From the NCBI RefSeq assembly GCF_023856365.1, contig NW_026042450.1, positions 186,001 to 250,000 of the forward strand: DNA of 64,000 bases, given 5' to 3'. This document shows positions 21,350 through 31,212 of this stretch, piece by piece (within the stretch, counting starts at the first letter, position 1; every line of letters starts with the position of its first letter). Under the pieces are notes generated by a model. The model had not been told where the DNA came from. It did no database searches and saw only the letters and a list, made by a program, of their open reading frames with translations. Position numbers and translations under genes: made by a program. This DNA comes from Brienomyrus brachyistius (lineage: Eukaryota; Chordata; Actinopteri; Osteoglossiformes; Mormyridae).

Positions 21350-21700
21350 CAGTCATACCTCGGCTCACGAACTTAGTTCCTGACCTGAAAAGTGCGTGAC
21401 CTCAATCAATTTCTCCCATTTCAAATAATGTAAATATGTATTATGTTCAATATGTTTAAACCTCAGAAACGCTGCATTTCCTTCAATTTTTAATATTTTT
21501 CTGTGACCAAGAATCCATCCATCCATTTTCCAAACCGCTTATCCTACTGGGTTGCCTATCCCGGAAGCAATGGGCACGAGGCAGGGAAAAATCGAGGATG
21601 GGGGGGCCAGCCCATTGCAGGGCACACTCACACACCATTCACTCACACATGCACTCCTACGGGCAATTTAGCAAGTACCCGGAGGAAACCCCACGACGAC
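21350..21700. mobile_element. Mariner-like element, left half (copy A)
   Basis: Starts at TA-CAGTCATACCTCGG, the same end as the complete copy in B (35127-36161). It is cut off at 21700 together with the SINE (21515-21700) that had inserted into it. No transposase frame survives. Confidence 0.7.
21515..21700 (-). mobile_element. SINE (main family), minus strand, cut by rearrangement
   Basis: Tail end CCATCCATCC at 21515, body to 21700. In copy B the same insertion continues a few bases further and is followed by GACCAAGAAT, matching the bases before the tail, so the original target duplication is recoverable there. In A it stops abruptly at the LINE. Confidence 0.8.
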
Positions 21701-23420
21701 AGTTCTATTCCAGCCCCCTATAATGCCTCTGCAAAGACTGGTGAATAGATACATCCGTAGATGCCCTGGGACACATCATCAGTGATGTTTCCTGAGATCT
21801 TTGGGTGTTTCGGGTCTCGCAACATCAGACACCCTCCTTCAGGCGACCCAGCCAGGGCTGATCAGGCCCCAACTTGTGTCCCAGCAGCATTGGCCCACGT
21901 TTCAGACCTCTTCATCCAAATCCACCTGGAGGCTCTCTCTGCAGCCTCTGTGGTGGACTTGATGGCTTTTCTTTTTGCAGCTCCAGTGATGCCAAGTAAG
22001 GTGTAGACTTTACATAGGGAGCGAGCCGCAAAGCCTCGACATCCCACCTCTATTGGCTCGCAGCGGGCTTTCCAGCCTCTTCTCCGACATTCCTCTATGA
22101 GCTCTTGGTATTTAAGCCGCTTCCGTTCGTTGGCTTCTTCCATGCGGTCCTCCCAAGGGACTGTTAATTCTAATAAGAGGACTTGCTTAGAAGAGACAGA
22201 AGTCAGCACTACATCTGGTCTCAATGAGGTTGATGTAACATACTCTGGAAACTTGAGCTGCTTGCCCAAGTCAACTCGCAGTTCCCAGTCTGATGCCGAT
22301 GAAAGTAGGCTGGATGTTGGAATTGACTGTGGTCGTGACTTCTCTCCAGCTTTCACAAAGGGTACTACCCTCCGGCTTCGGGTATGTATATTGTTAGCCA
22401 CTGCAGTAGCTATGGTCTCAGCTACTGTCTTCAGCACCTGGTCATGGCGCCAGCGGTAGCGTCCCCCTCCAAGGGCTGCTGGGCAGCTGCTAAGGATGTG
22501 CTCCAATGTGCCCCTTCCTGGGCATTGGGGACACGTTGAAAGGTCGCACTTCCCCCAGACGTATAAGTTAGCAGGGCTTGGTAGCACATCGTACACAGCT
22601 TGGACCATGAACTTGATACGCTGTGGCTCTGCCTTCCAGATGTCATTCCAGGTCAGCTTCCTCCCCAGCGCTCCTTCCCATCTTGCTGATGCTCCTTGCT
22701 GCTGCATGCTCACCATCCTGCTGGTCCTCACCTCCTCAACACCTGCCCGTACCTCCTCCAGGACAAGGTGGCGTCTGTCCTTTCCCTGGGCCCGGTGGAA
22801 CCGTGGCTGTGGGAATGACCCCAGCCCTGCTCGTCCAACGGCCACCGTGCCCACCAAAGCCCTGTGCCTTAGACGAGATTCTGCCAGTTCTAGCCCCTCT
22901 TGAGCTCTGAACTTCCTGCCAGTCTTCACCACAATGCCTGCTGAAGCAACTCTGGAGTCGCTGGATTCTCGATAAACAAGTGCCTCTCTTGTACGAGAAA
23001 CTCTAAATTCCTCCTCCAGGCTGCTGAAAGGAAGCTGGAGTTTGTTGCTTCTGCTGTATAATGCTGCACTAGTTAGACTGCGTGGCAGGCCCAGCCATCT
23101 TCGGAGGAAAGAGCTGATCTTTCTCTCCAGGGTCTCAACAGTGGACATAGTCACCTCGTACACTAACAGCGGCCAGAGGATGCGGGGCAGAATGCCATGT
23201 TGGTATAACCATGCCTTGAACCTGCCAGGAAGGCCAGATTTATCTACTGTGGACAACCAGGCTTCAAGCTTCTTAATGGTAATTCGGACCGATGCTGTGT
23301 CTCTGAGGCTGCAGTCGAAAACCTTGCCTAGGCTTACGACTGGTTTCTCAGTGATCGTTGGTATCGTTACACCGTCCACACAGAAGCGAAACTTGTCCAC
23401 CACTTTCCCTGAAAAAGATC
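21701..23420 (-). mobile_element. R2/HERO-type LINE, 5'-truncated
   Basis: Minus-strand fragment whose 3' untranslated end (21701-21861) abuts segment A and whose coding part runs to about 23403. The reverse-transcriptase core is missing, so only the C-terminal third remains. The 5' truncation is the usual outcome of target-primed reverse transcription. The exact left end of homology, near 23404-23420, is estimated. Confidence 0.8.
21862..23403 (-). pseudogene. C-terminal part of an R2/HERO-class retrotransposon protein
   Basis: A 513-codon open stretch without internal stops. The N-terminal half is the helical region after the RT thumb (KFRFCVDGVTIPTITEKP..., AWLYQHGILPRILWPLLVYEV). Next comes a zinc-binding motif CPQCPGRGTLEHILSSC (C-x2-C-x8-H-x4-C), then a restriction-like endonuclease: RPDVV, then LLLELTVPWEDRMEEANERK (PD...E-x-T, with a downstream ERK-K), the nuclease of R2, R4, HERO and NeSL LINEs. 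The N-terminal DNA-binding fingers and RT are gone, so it cannot mobilise itself. The open frame suggests a young insertion. The HERO/R2 assignment is by motif order; the precise clade needs a tree. Confidence 0.82.
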
Positions 23421-23661
23421 CATCAAACGGTTATTGAATTATGGTCTTAGCAGGGTCAAGCATCAAAACTGCTGCTTTTTTCATTATCACTATGTGGCGC
23501 TGCTTCCATTTTGGGACTGTTTCAAAATTAAATCAGTTCTAGTTCCTCACCAATACCTGTACAAAGATTGAAAAGGATTCGTCGAACGGTTTTTGAGTTA
23601 TTGGCTTGCATGCCAAAGTATCTGCAGCGACAGGGGAACAGTGCTAAAACCAAAAGTATTC
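23421..23661. other. No gene recognised
   Basis: AT-rich DNA with two similar phrases (ATCAAACGGTTATTGA near 23421 and GTCGAACGGTTTTTGA near 23581) that suggest a diverged dispersed repeat. Confidence 0.35.
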
Positions 23662-23680
23662 CCTGAAGGCCAGGGAATAC

Positions 23681-23866
23681 CATCCATCCATCCATTTTCT
23701 AAACCGCTTATCCTACTGGGTCGTGGGGGGTCCGGAGCCTATCCCGGAAGCAATGGGCATGAGGCTGGGAACAACCCTGGATGGGGGGCCAGCCCATCAC
23801 AGGGCACACTCACACACCATTCACGCACACATGCACTCCTACGGGCAATTTAGCAACTCCAATTAG
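23681..23866 (-). mobile_element. 5'-truncated SINE with 16-19 bp TSD
   Basis: Minus-strand 3' half of the main SINE (tail CCATCCATCC at 23682, body to 23866), flanked by direct repeats CCTGAAGGCCAGGGAATAC at 23662-23680 and 23867-23885. The first few bases may belong to the SINE itself. The long duplication is typical of LINE-driven insertion. Confidence 0.9.
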
Positions 23867-23885
23867 CCTGAAGGCCAGGGAATAC

Positions 23886-24572
23886 AACAAAGGTAATTTA
23901 TGCTTACAGATCTGAAATCAGCAGATCACATTTATGTGCCATCATGTATGTTAAGTTCTTGTTGCTGTAAAGCGGAGAACTACTACACGGGAGAGAAGTA
24001 TCCAGGCTGAAAAATATCTTCTGGAATTTTACTGAGGTCAGCATGTCATTGGCCCCAAAGTGGCATTCCCATATCAGTTGAAATATGCAATTGTCTGCAT
24101 GCATAAACTTGCCTCTTACGCCATACTCCATGCTAGGAAATAGCTATGAAAAGATTGTCCTCGTACTCACCTCAATCTGGGAATACTATTGTTGTTAAAT
24201 AGCTATGCATAAGATTACATTTGCCATGGCTGAGACTGAATCACTTTCAATCACTACATGATGGTTATTAGGCATTTAATTACTAGCGGCTGTCAGTGAT
24301 TGTTAATTGCTGTATAGTAACATGAGAGAATGACACTGTGGATGCTGGAGCAACCGATGCTGTGTGCAGACTCACCCCTTTAATACGATAACAGTGTAGT
24401 TCTGCTTTAGCGGGATGATTCCTGTGCATCTGGTGACAAAGATTTACGATGGATAATTTAAAACCCAAGTACTGGAATACTTTGCCAAACAGAATATCCT
24501 GATGAGCAAATTAATTTCATTATGAAACTTTAAAATAAAAGTTATTTTTGGTGATGGTAACTTTCAATTCCC
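23886..24572. other. No gene recognised
   Basis: AT-rich interval between a SINE and a hAT-type MITE. No supported frame or RNA. Confidence 0.4.
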
Positions 24573-24728
24573 CAGGATTCCCCAGTTCCAGTCCTGCAGG
24601 CCTAGTCTGCACCCAGATTTTAATACTCAAACACCTTATTCAGCTCACCAGCCAATTGCCAGGTTTAGTAGGCATATTTGACAGGTCCTTGCAAACTGGT
24701 TCTCCAGGACTGGAATTGGGGAACCCTG
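24573..24728. mobile_element. Small hAT-type MITE
   Basis: A 156-bp unit with about 27-bp imperfect inverted ends: the left opens CAGGATTCCCCAGTTCCAG, and the right, reversed, opens CAGGGTTCCCCAATTCCAG. No coding capacity. The 8-bp flanks do not match, so the target duplication is not confirmed. Confidence 0.75.
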
Positions 24729-24862
24729 ATATATAGCATTATATACTGTATATAAAAAAATGTAATCATAATTGTGGGATGTATTTTTCTAAATCAGATT
24801 TTCAGGAACTGGACTGATGTTTTTGTTTGTGTCATTTTTTTTTTAAATATATGTATCATACT

Positions 24863-25209
24863 GGGGCGGCATGGTGGTGCAGTGGTTAGCACTGTTGCCT
24901 CACACCTCTGGGACCCGGGTTTGAGTCTCCGCCTGGGTCACATGTGTGTGGAGTTTGCATGTTCTCCCCATGTCGTCGTGGGGTTTCCTCCAGGTACTCC
25001 GGTTTCCCCCCACAGTCCAAATACATGCTGAGGCTAATTGGAGTTACTAAATTGCCCATAGGTGTGCATGTGTGAGTGTGCCCTGCGATGGGCTGGCCCC
25101 CCATCCTGGGTTGTTCCCTGCCTCGTGCCCATTGCTTCCAGGATAGGCTCCGGTCCCCCACGACCCAATAGGATAAGCGGTTTGGAAAATGGATGGATAG
25201 ATGGATGGA
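24863..25209 (+). mobile_element. tRNA-derived SINE (main family), full length
   Basis: GGGGCGGCATGGTGGTGCAG start, B-box region GGTTTGAGTCTCC, and a GGATGGAT-type tail near 25190-25209. Close to consensus. Confidence 0.88.
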
Positions 25210-25698
25210 CTTTACTTAGGAATACCATTTCTATGCTGTTATACTCGTATGGGTCATTTGTCTTTGTTGTGTAGCTGTTAATTGTCTCCAAATATCATAA
25301 ACTCTACAGTGTGTGAATTGTATGTTTGTGGTGTTCTGCTTTCCATGTACAGTTGAAGTGCTTTTCATACTCTTCACTACCTCTGTTACAATTCAGTAAA
25401 ACACAATTTTTCCCACCAAGTGACATTTGTTATTAATTCATTTTGGGTAACTTGGGAAATTCATGTTTAAAATCAGTTTTTTAAACAAGCCTGGCTCTGA
25501 GCACATAACATTTTGCATTTATACATTCATAGTGTCACTTGTTTGCATTTTTTCCCCTTATATAACATGTGGTAACATCATCAAAATCACACTTTAGCTA
25601 GTTGATTTTTTAAAGACTGAACTGCACTTTAAAGTGTGACCAAGTGCTGCTCTGTACTTCTGTACTACTGGTAGAATCTGGAGGCCATTAGCTGGGAA
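25210..25698. other. No gene recognised
   Basis: AT-rich interval before segment B. Nothing supported. Confidence 0.4.
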
Positions 25699-26189
25699 AG
25701 ATGAAAAGAATTGAGGTATGAACATTATGTAGTGAAGGCTTTGCAAATAAATCTGCCGAGCAGCTGGCTGTCATGACTTTCACAGTCACAAATAATCCAT
25801 GTTGTTGCACATTTAAAAACGATGTCTATGAATAGATATGAAGGTGATCAAAAGGCTACAAAAAACAATGACAAATCCTGACAATCCCCAGTCATAGCAA
25901 CTACTTTTGAAAGGCCAATACATCAAAATGTATTAGAAAAAATATTGTAGGTCAATGAAACGTGTCCCACCCCAGTGGTTAAATGACACAGAATTTGATG
26001 CACTCCCCAAAGGTGTGGCCCCAAGTAAAAATACCAAGTTTGGCCTCAAACGACCAAAGAATTGCTGAGATATGTTAACACACAGTGATTGGCGGCATCA
26101 CCATCAAAATCATTTGAATGTGATGGACAAATCGCTTTGCAAGTCAAAAGTTCCTCAGGTTTCACTTATGAGGCTGGGTACTAAGACAA

Positions 26190-26432
26190 TCCATCCATTC
26201 ATTTTCTTAACCGCTTATCCCACTGTGTCGCGGGGGGTCCGGGGCCTATCCTGGAAGCAATGGGCACGAGGCAGGGAACAACCCAGGATGGGGGGCCAGC
26301 CCATAGCAGGGCACACTCACACACCATTCACGCTCACACGCACACCTACGGGCAATTTAGCTAGTCCAATTAGGCTCAGCATGTATTTGGACTGTGGGAG
26401 GAAACCGGAGTACCTGGAGGAAACCCCACGAC
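26190..26432 (-). mobile_element. SINE (main family), left piece, split by LTR element
   Basis: Minus-strand SINE equivalent to 14953-15311. The 3' part lies here and the 5' part at 29081-29195. The two pieces rejoin perfectly if the LTR element and one copy of ACGAC are removed. Confidence 0.9.
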
Positions 26433-26600
26433 TGTAACATACGCCACAAAACGACTCAATACACCGATGGGTGGTTGTGTAGAACACCGCTTTACTTGCT
26501 GCTCACACGCATGAGTTTTTTACATTGCAGTACGGAAGCCTAACTGGGACAACACACCAAACCACTACATACTGCAGTCACTAGATGGCAGTATATTACA
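26433..26600 (-). repeat. 3' LTR of the 26433-29075 element
   Basis: 168 bp bounded by TGTAAC and TTACA, with a single visible mismatch to the LTR at 28908-29075. Confidence 0.93.
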
Positions 26601-26939
26601 TCTCCCCTCTTACCAAAGAAATGTATCAAAATCAACAAACAGATGTGTCGTTTATGAACGAAAATAGAAAACAGCTTATGATTTGGCAATTTACACAAAT
26701 TGAATGTCCCTTGAACAGTAGATTTTCAGGTCTGACAATGTAACAACACATATCAAAATCTAGTAATTTGGAAGGAGAGGTTTCCAGCACTTCACTTCCA
26801 CAGGTGTCTTTACCACACCTGGCCCTACTGATTCGACACCTACAGATTGAGTCTGTTTGGGGGCTTTACAATTCTGCCATGCCTGGTGACGTACTGACCA
26901 ACCGGCTGAGTGAGGCTGTCCAACGTATGGCACTGACAG

Positions 26940-28865
26940 TTAACGAATGTGACATTTGTTTTGATTTAGTTTTAGATTGTAGCTCACGGCTCGCTCGACT
27001 ACTTTGTGAAGGATGGCATCATGCCTTTCTATTGTGGGTGCTGCTACAAGTATGTCATCCATTACGCTTACGGCTCCCTCAATCCCCTCAAGCATTTGAT
27101 CCATTATGCGCTGGAAGATTTCTGGCGCTGACTTTATCCCAAATGGAAGTCTGAGCCACCTGAATCTGCCAAGTGGCGTATTGAAAGTGGTGAGGAAGGA
27201 TGATGCTTCATCTAGTTCTATTTGTAGAAACCCTGACTTGGCATCTAAAACAGAAAAGATTTTGGCACCTGGGATTGCAGACACAACCTCTTCTATGGTG
27301 CGCATTGGATAATGTTCTCTTCTGATTACTTTGTTCAAGTCGCTTGGGTCTATACAGATTCTTACACTGCCATTACGTAAGACAGCCACCATTGAACTCA
27401 CCCACTCTGTAGGTTGGTCGACTCTCGTGATGTAACCATCCTTTTCCATCTCCTGCAGTTTCTCCACTATTTGTTGTCTTAGTGCTGCTGGTTGTCGGCG
27501 GACAGGGTGAATTACACCTTTTGCATCGGGGTCAATTTTGATCGAGTGTTTCCCAGGCAATGTACCTGTGGTTCTCTTTAGCTCCGGGAAGTCATTCAGA
27601 GATGCTGCTTTATAACGAGCTGCGGTAGTCATACAGCTAGTGTTTCCATCTTGCTCTTCCGCTGAGGCTCTCACTGAGTCCAGTCGCACTATGAGGCCTA
27701 GGGTTTCAGCTGTTGTGCCACTTAGTACATTTTCTTGTGCTATGTCCACCAACTCGAACTCACTGTTGGTGACATGGTATTTGTACTTTAGCGGGAGCTT
27801 TACTCTGGCTACTGGCTTCAACGTGTGGTTAGAGTATGATCGAAGCACTCTATTGGAGCGCATCAACTCCCCCGTGTGGTGCAGAATCTGGTAATTTCCT
27901 AGTGTTAGGGTGTTGCACTTAGCACCTGTGTCTATTCTAAACTGTACATCCTGAGATAAAACTTGGACACAAACAGTCCATTTATCCTCTTCAGGAGCAC
28001 CTGTTTGAGTCAGGTTGATGTTAAGAATTTCTCCATCGTCTTCGTCGTTTTTTTGTTCTACACTCACTGTGCTTACTGGACGCTTGCGACATGCTGCAGC
28101 CCAGTGATTTTGTTTATGGCAGTAAGAACATATGGAGCCTGCAGCTGGACATTTTCCTTTGTTCCATACATGTTGGGCATCTTTTCCGCACCTCGGACAA
28201 CTTTTATATTGGCTTGATGTAGTACGTTTTGCGATGTTTTTCTTTGATTTATCGAACGCATCTTTCTTGCGTGCAACATATTTGGCCCCAGCAAATACTG
28301 CCGATAATCCTACAGACTGGTCTTCCTCTCTAACAATTTTAATTTGTCTTTGTGACAGTTCAAATTGCTGAGGGATTTCAATAGCTTTTGCTAATGTGAG
28401 ATCCTCACCTTTGTCCAGTAGTCTTTCTTGGACTCGCTTCTCTCTGACTCCTGCGATTATAGCATCGATTAGCATATCATCTGGGTCGGCGTACTCACAG
28501 TCCATTAATATGAGCTTCAAATCCTTTAAGAAATTATCAAAGCTCTCCGATGCGCTCTGTTTCCTCTGTTTGAAGCGATGTCTGGCTATCCGCTTGTTTT
28601 TTCTCGGTCTGATGTAGCCTGCAAACTTATCCAGAACTTTGGCGGGATCATCTTTCTCGCCGTCTGCCCAAACCAGCGTTTTGTAAATTTCCCTGCCTTG
28701 TTCTCCGATCCAGGTGCCCAACCAGCCTGCACGTTGCTTGGCTGATAATTCGGACAGCGGGCCATCAAACACGAACGTGACATGACTGTGAAACGGTTCG
28801 AATTCCTGATGCAAATCGGCCGCATCCCAGTCTATTTTCGGGTGATCAAAATGTGAAGACGCCAT
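26940..28865 (-). CDS. Gag-protease-partial RT polyprotein, C-terminally truncated
   Basis: 641 codons from ATG 28865. The gag part (residues 1 to about 225) is capsid-like. A Cys-rich region with CPRCGK is followed by a CCHC zinc knuckle (CSYCHKQNHWAAAC, C-x2-C-x4-H-x4-C) near residue 250. The aspartic protease active site is FRIDTGAKCN near residue 310. RT follows from about residue 430: ICIDPSDLNKVI, FSVLDAKSGF, LPFGIKSAPEIFQ and VMDDILVA (the xxDD catalytic pair). The frame stops after NKCHIR at the point where a deletion removed RNase H and integrase. Gag and pol in one frame recall Mag/K02A2.6-like gypsy elements. The truncated product could not integrate a copy; any mobility would need a full-length relative in trans. 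Confidence 0.88.
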   Translation of the reverse strand: MASSHFDHPKIDWDAADLHQEFEPFHSHVTFVFDGPLSELSAKQRAGWLGTWIGEQGREIYKTLVWADGEKDDPAKVLDKFAGYIRPRKNKRIARHRFKQRKQSASESFDNFLKDLKLILMDCEYADPDDMLIDAIIAGVREKRVQERLLDKGEDLTLAKAIEIPQQFELSQRQIKIVREEDQSVGLSAVFAGAKYVARKKDAFDKSKKNIAKRTTSSQYKSCPRCGKDAQHVWNKGKCPAAGSICSYCHKQNHWAAACRKRPVSTVSVEQKNDEDDGEILNINLTQTGAPEEDKWTVCVQVLSQDVQFRIDTGAKCNTLTLGNYQILHHTGELMRSNRVLRSYSNHTLKPVARVKLPLKYKYHVTNSEFELVDIAQENVLSGTTAETLGLIVRLDSVRASAEEQDGNTSCMTTAARYKAASLNDFPELKRTTGTLPGKHSIKIDPDAKGVIHPVRRQPAALRQQIVEKLQEMEKDGYITRVDQPTEWVSSMVAVLRNGSVRICIDPSDLNKVIRREHYPMRTIEEVVSAIPGAKIFSVLDAKSGFLQIELDEASSFLTTFNTPLGRFRWLRLPFGIKSAPEIFQRIMDQMLEGIEGAVSVMDDILVAAPTIERHDAILHKVVERAVSYNLKLNQNKCHIR

Positions 28866-28907
28866 TATTCACGAGAAATGCGTGTAGTCGCTAGACTTCT
28901 GACACCA

Positions 28908-29075
28908 TGTAACATACGCCACAAAACGACTCAATACACCGTTGGGTGGTTGTGTAGAACACCGCTTTACTTGCTGCTCACACGCATGAGTTTTTTACAT
29001 TGCAGTACGGAAGCCTAACTGGGACAACACACCAAACCACTACATACTGCAGTCACTAGATGGCAGTATATTACA
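28908..29075 (-). repeat. 5' LTR of the 26433-29075 element
   Basis: Upstream LTR in the element's own orientation; it would hold the promoter. The primer-binding site begins at the next base, 28907, reading leftwards. Confidence 0.93.
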
Positions 29076-29080
29076 ACGAC

Positions 29081-29195
29081 GACATGGGGAGAACATGCAA
29101 ACTCCACACACACGTAACCCAGGTGGAGACTCGAACCCGGGTCCCAGAGGTGTGAGGCAACAGTGCTGACCACTGCACCACCATGCCGCCCCCCT
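29081..29195 (-). mobile_element. SINE (main family), right piece, split by LTR element
   Basis: Continuation of 26190-26432 with the B box and A box (complement) up to the GGCGGCATGGTGGTGC end near 29190. Confidence 0.9.
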
Positions 29196-30138
29196 AGGTC
29201 AATCCATTCAACAGTTATTAGCCACAAGGCATGTTTATTTATTGCAACACCACCTAGTGGTGGAATGACACTATTTTTGTTCTTATTCCTCAGAATTGGG
29301 CCCCAAGTCAAATTCATTGGATGATAGTGGCCATAGCATCTGACTTTTAGTAATTTTTGGTCACAATCCCTTCTAGATGATGCACCCCAAATTTGATGAT
29401 GATTTGATCAACAGCCTAGGTTTCCAAAAAACATTTTTTTTCAGAAAAATTCAAAATGACAATATGACAGACTTAATTAATGAGTGCAATTGAAGTTAGA
29501 CAAGCCATGGCTTTAAACACACCAAAGATCATAATCCCAGGCTTAAGAATTCAGAATTTACATGCAGAAACATGAAATTTTGAAATTTGACCTGATGGTG
29601 TTGCTACAGGAATACAGAAATTTGGTGAGCCAGTATTTTGGATGGGCCTCTGTCAGGGTGCCAAATTACAAAGTAGAAGATTGGACAATCTTCTTCTAAG
29701 TAGGTTTTCTGAAAAATTCAGAATGACAGAAAATCCAATAAGGAAATTAACGGCAATGGATGAATTTGAATCGGGATGACCAAAGGATTCAGAGGAATGA
29801 AAGATCTCAAATCTAGGCCAAAGGGTGTTAACATACTTCATATATCAAGTATAATACCCGTAAGAAATGAGTTTATTATAAGAATGTCCGCTAAAGTCAG
29901 CTAAAACTGCTTAATTTCATTCTTTTTAGCTTTGCTCTGACTTTAGCTGAGTATTTTGTTCACCCTGGTGTTTGTTGGTAATACCCCAGTGAGTACAGTG
30001 CACGCCCCCTCCCCCAAACAGATTCTTCCCACAAAAATGCGCCAACTTCCTTCACGAGGGAAAGATTTGGGATCCATTTAGCCTTTATTTATTTGTAATA
30101 GAGTACAAACGACTCACATATTTTAATTAATTACTTAC
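29196..30138. other. Dispersed-repeat DNA, copy B of 15312-16336
   Basis: Follows 15312-16336 with small deletions (for example about 75 bp missing near 29310 and a shorter stretch near 29690). No gene. Confidence 0.5.
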
Positions 30139-30452
30139 ATTCAGTGCTGTGTGTGGTTGTGCATTGACTTTAATAGGAAGGAGTGTCTGCAGGTTTTCTG
30201 CCACACACAGGTACCAGCCCGTGTCCTTCCTCTCCAGTCGCCTCATTGTGACGCTGAGCACTTTATTAACTCTTTCATCACTGAGCTCCACAGGCCTCCC
30301 ATCCAAACTCCCAGAATTCCCTACACAGGAGCCCCTGCCCATCCTACACCACATCATGTCAATGTAAATGTCAGTATAGTGACACTGAATACTGACAGTG
30401 TCTCCTTTCATAGGCGTCACCTCCTGTTTGTCCACAAGCTGCCCTGGAGATC
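30139..30452 (-). CDS. Ig V-type domain exon, CD300/pIgR-like (copy B)
   Basis: Second copy of the exon at 16337-16650, with the same acceptor, GTAAGT donor, phases and all Cys/Trp hallmarks. Two amino-acid changes: Asp to Val just before SIQCHY, and Glu to Gly between GSCV and the next strand. Both lie away from the canonical disulfide. I see two base differences over about 336 bases, both amino-acid changing. Both exons remain open and splice-competent by inspection. Confidence 0.75.
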
Positions 30453-30620
30453 CTGAAGACACAAATCAGAAACAAAGGAAGCACTAACGTTTGCATAACA
30501 ATAAGATATTCTCACTATGATTATGAACCAGTAACAAGATGTTTATATCGTCTTTCCGTACATTTTATGCATATCTATAGCTAAGCTATGACATTTGTCA
30601 TATTACTTATCATACTTAAC

Positions 30621-30951
30621 ACGGGGGCAGCATGGTGGCGCAGTGGTTTGCCCTGCTGCCTTACAGCAAGAAGGTCCTGTGTTCAATCCCAAGTCCTTTC
30701 TGCGTGGAGTTTGCACGCTCTCCCTCTGTTTGTCTGAGTTTTCACCAGGCGCTGTAGTTTCCTCCCACGGTCCAAAAGCATTCAAGAGGGGTTGAATGGT
30801 GAGTCTAAATTGGTCCTGTAGTTGTGTGTGCACCCTGTGGTGTGTTGGTGATTCCCCAGGGTTGGTTCCCACTTGTGCACAGTGTTCTTGGGATAGGTTC
30901 CAGTCCCCAGGCAACCCCAGTTGGAATTAAGTGGCTTCAGAAAATGGATGG
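30621..30951 (+). mobile_element. Older SINE, TSD ATACTTAAC (copy B)
   Basis: Copy of 16819-17153 with target duplications at 30612-30620 and 30952-30960; it has one fewer GGAT unit in the tail. Confidence 0.85.
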
Positions 30952-31098
30952 ATACTTAACCCCTGTAGAAGCCCATGTAAACTGATATGGTTACTTTTTC
31001 CATGCTACATTTATCATATTGGGAAAAATTTAAATGCATAGCAGCGGCCCTTCTACCTCCGAAGAGCTAAAAGGTGTGGCACAAGTCCCCTTATCCTC

Positions 31099-31212
31099 AG
31101 GACACTTTATAACTGTGTCATCAAGAGCATCCTAACTGGATGCGTCGCCGGCTGGTATGATAGCCACACCACCTACCCCAGCAAAGCTCTGCAAGAAGTA
31201 GCACGGTGTGGG
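31099..31212 (+). pseudogene. LINE reverse-transcriptase C-terminal scrap (copy B)
   Basis: Same fragment as 17301-17414, still open in frame. About 25 bp just after it, near 31225, is missing relative to A. Confidence 0.6.

Larger units (their letters stand above)
14465..21700. repeat. Duplicated segment A (partner 25699-35477)
   Basis: 7.2 kb matching 25699-35477 in the same orientation, except that the partner carries a 2.6-kb LTR retrotransposon plus small indels. It contains dispersed-repeat DNA, a SINE, an Ig exon, an older SINE, a LINE scrap, a 45-bp inverted repeat and the 283-codon frame. Similarity stops inside a SINE at 21700, where an R2/HERO-type LINE 3' end begins. Confidence 0.92.
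26433..29075 (-). mobile_element. LTR retrotransposon (Ty3/gypsy-like), internally deleted
   Basis: A complete insertion with two 168-bp LTRs (26433-26600 and 28908-29075) and 5-bp target duplications ACGAC (26428-26432 and 29076-29080). I see one difference between the LTRs (near 26465 versus 28940), so the insertion is recent. Read on the minus strand, TGGTGTCAGAAGTC directly follows the 5' LTR as a primer-binding site, and a purine tract AAGAGGGGAGA precedes the 3' LTR. The 2.3-kb interior holds gag, protease and part of RT. RNase H and almost all of integrase are gone; only an integrase C-terminal HGRIVKPPNRL-like stretch (about 26840-26880) remains. It is absent from segment A, so it inserted after the duplication, or A arose from a copy without it. 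Confidence 0.93.

Noticed and set aside
22097..22910. Plus-strand frames opposite the R2/HERO protein
   Set aside because: Shadows of the real minus-strand coding sequence, which carries the zinc and endonuclease motifs.
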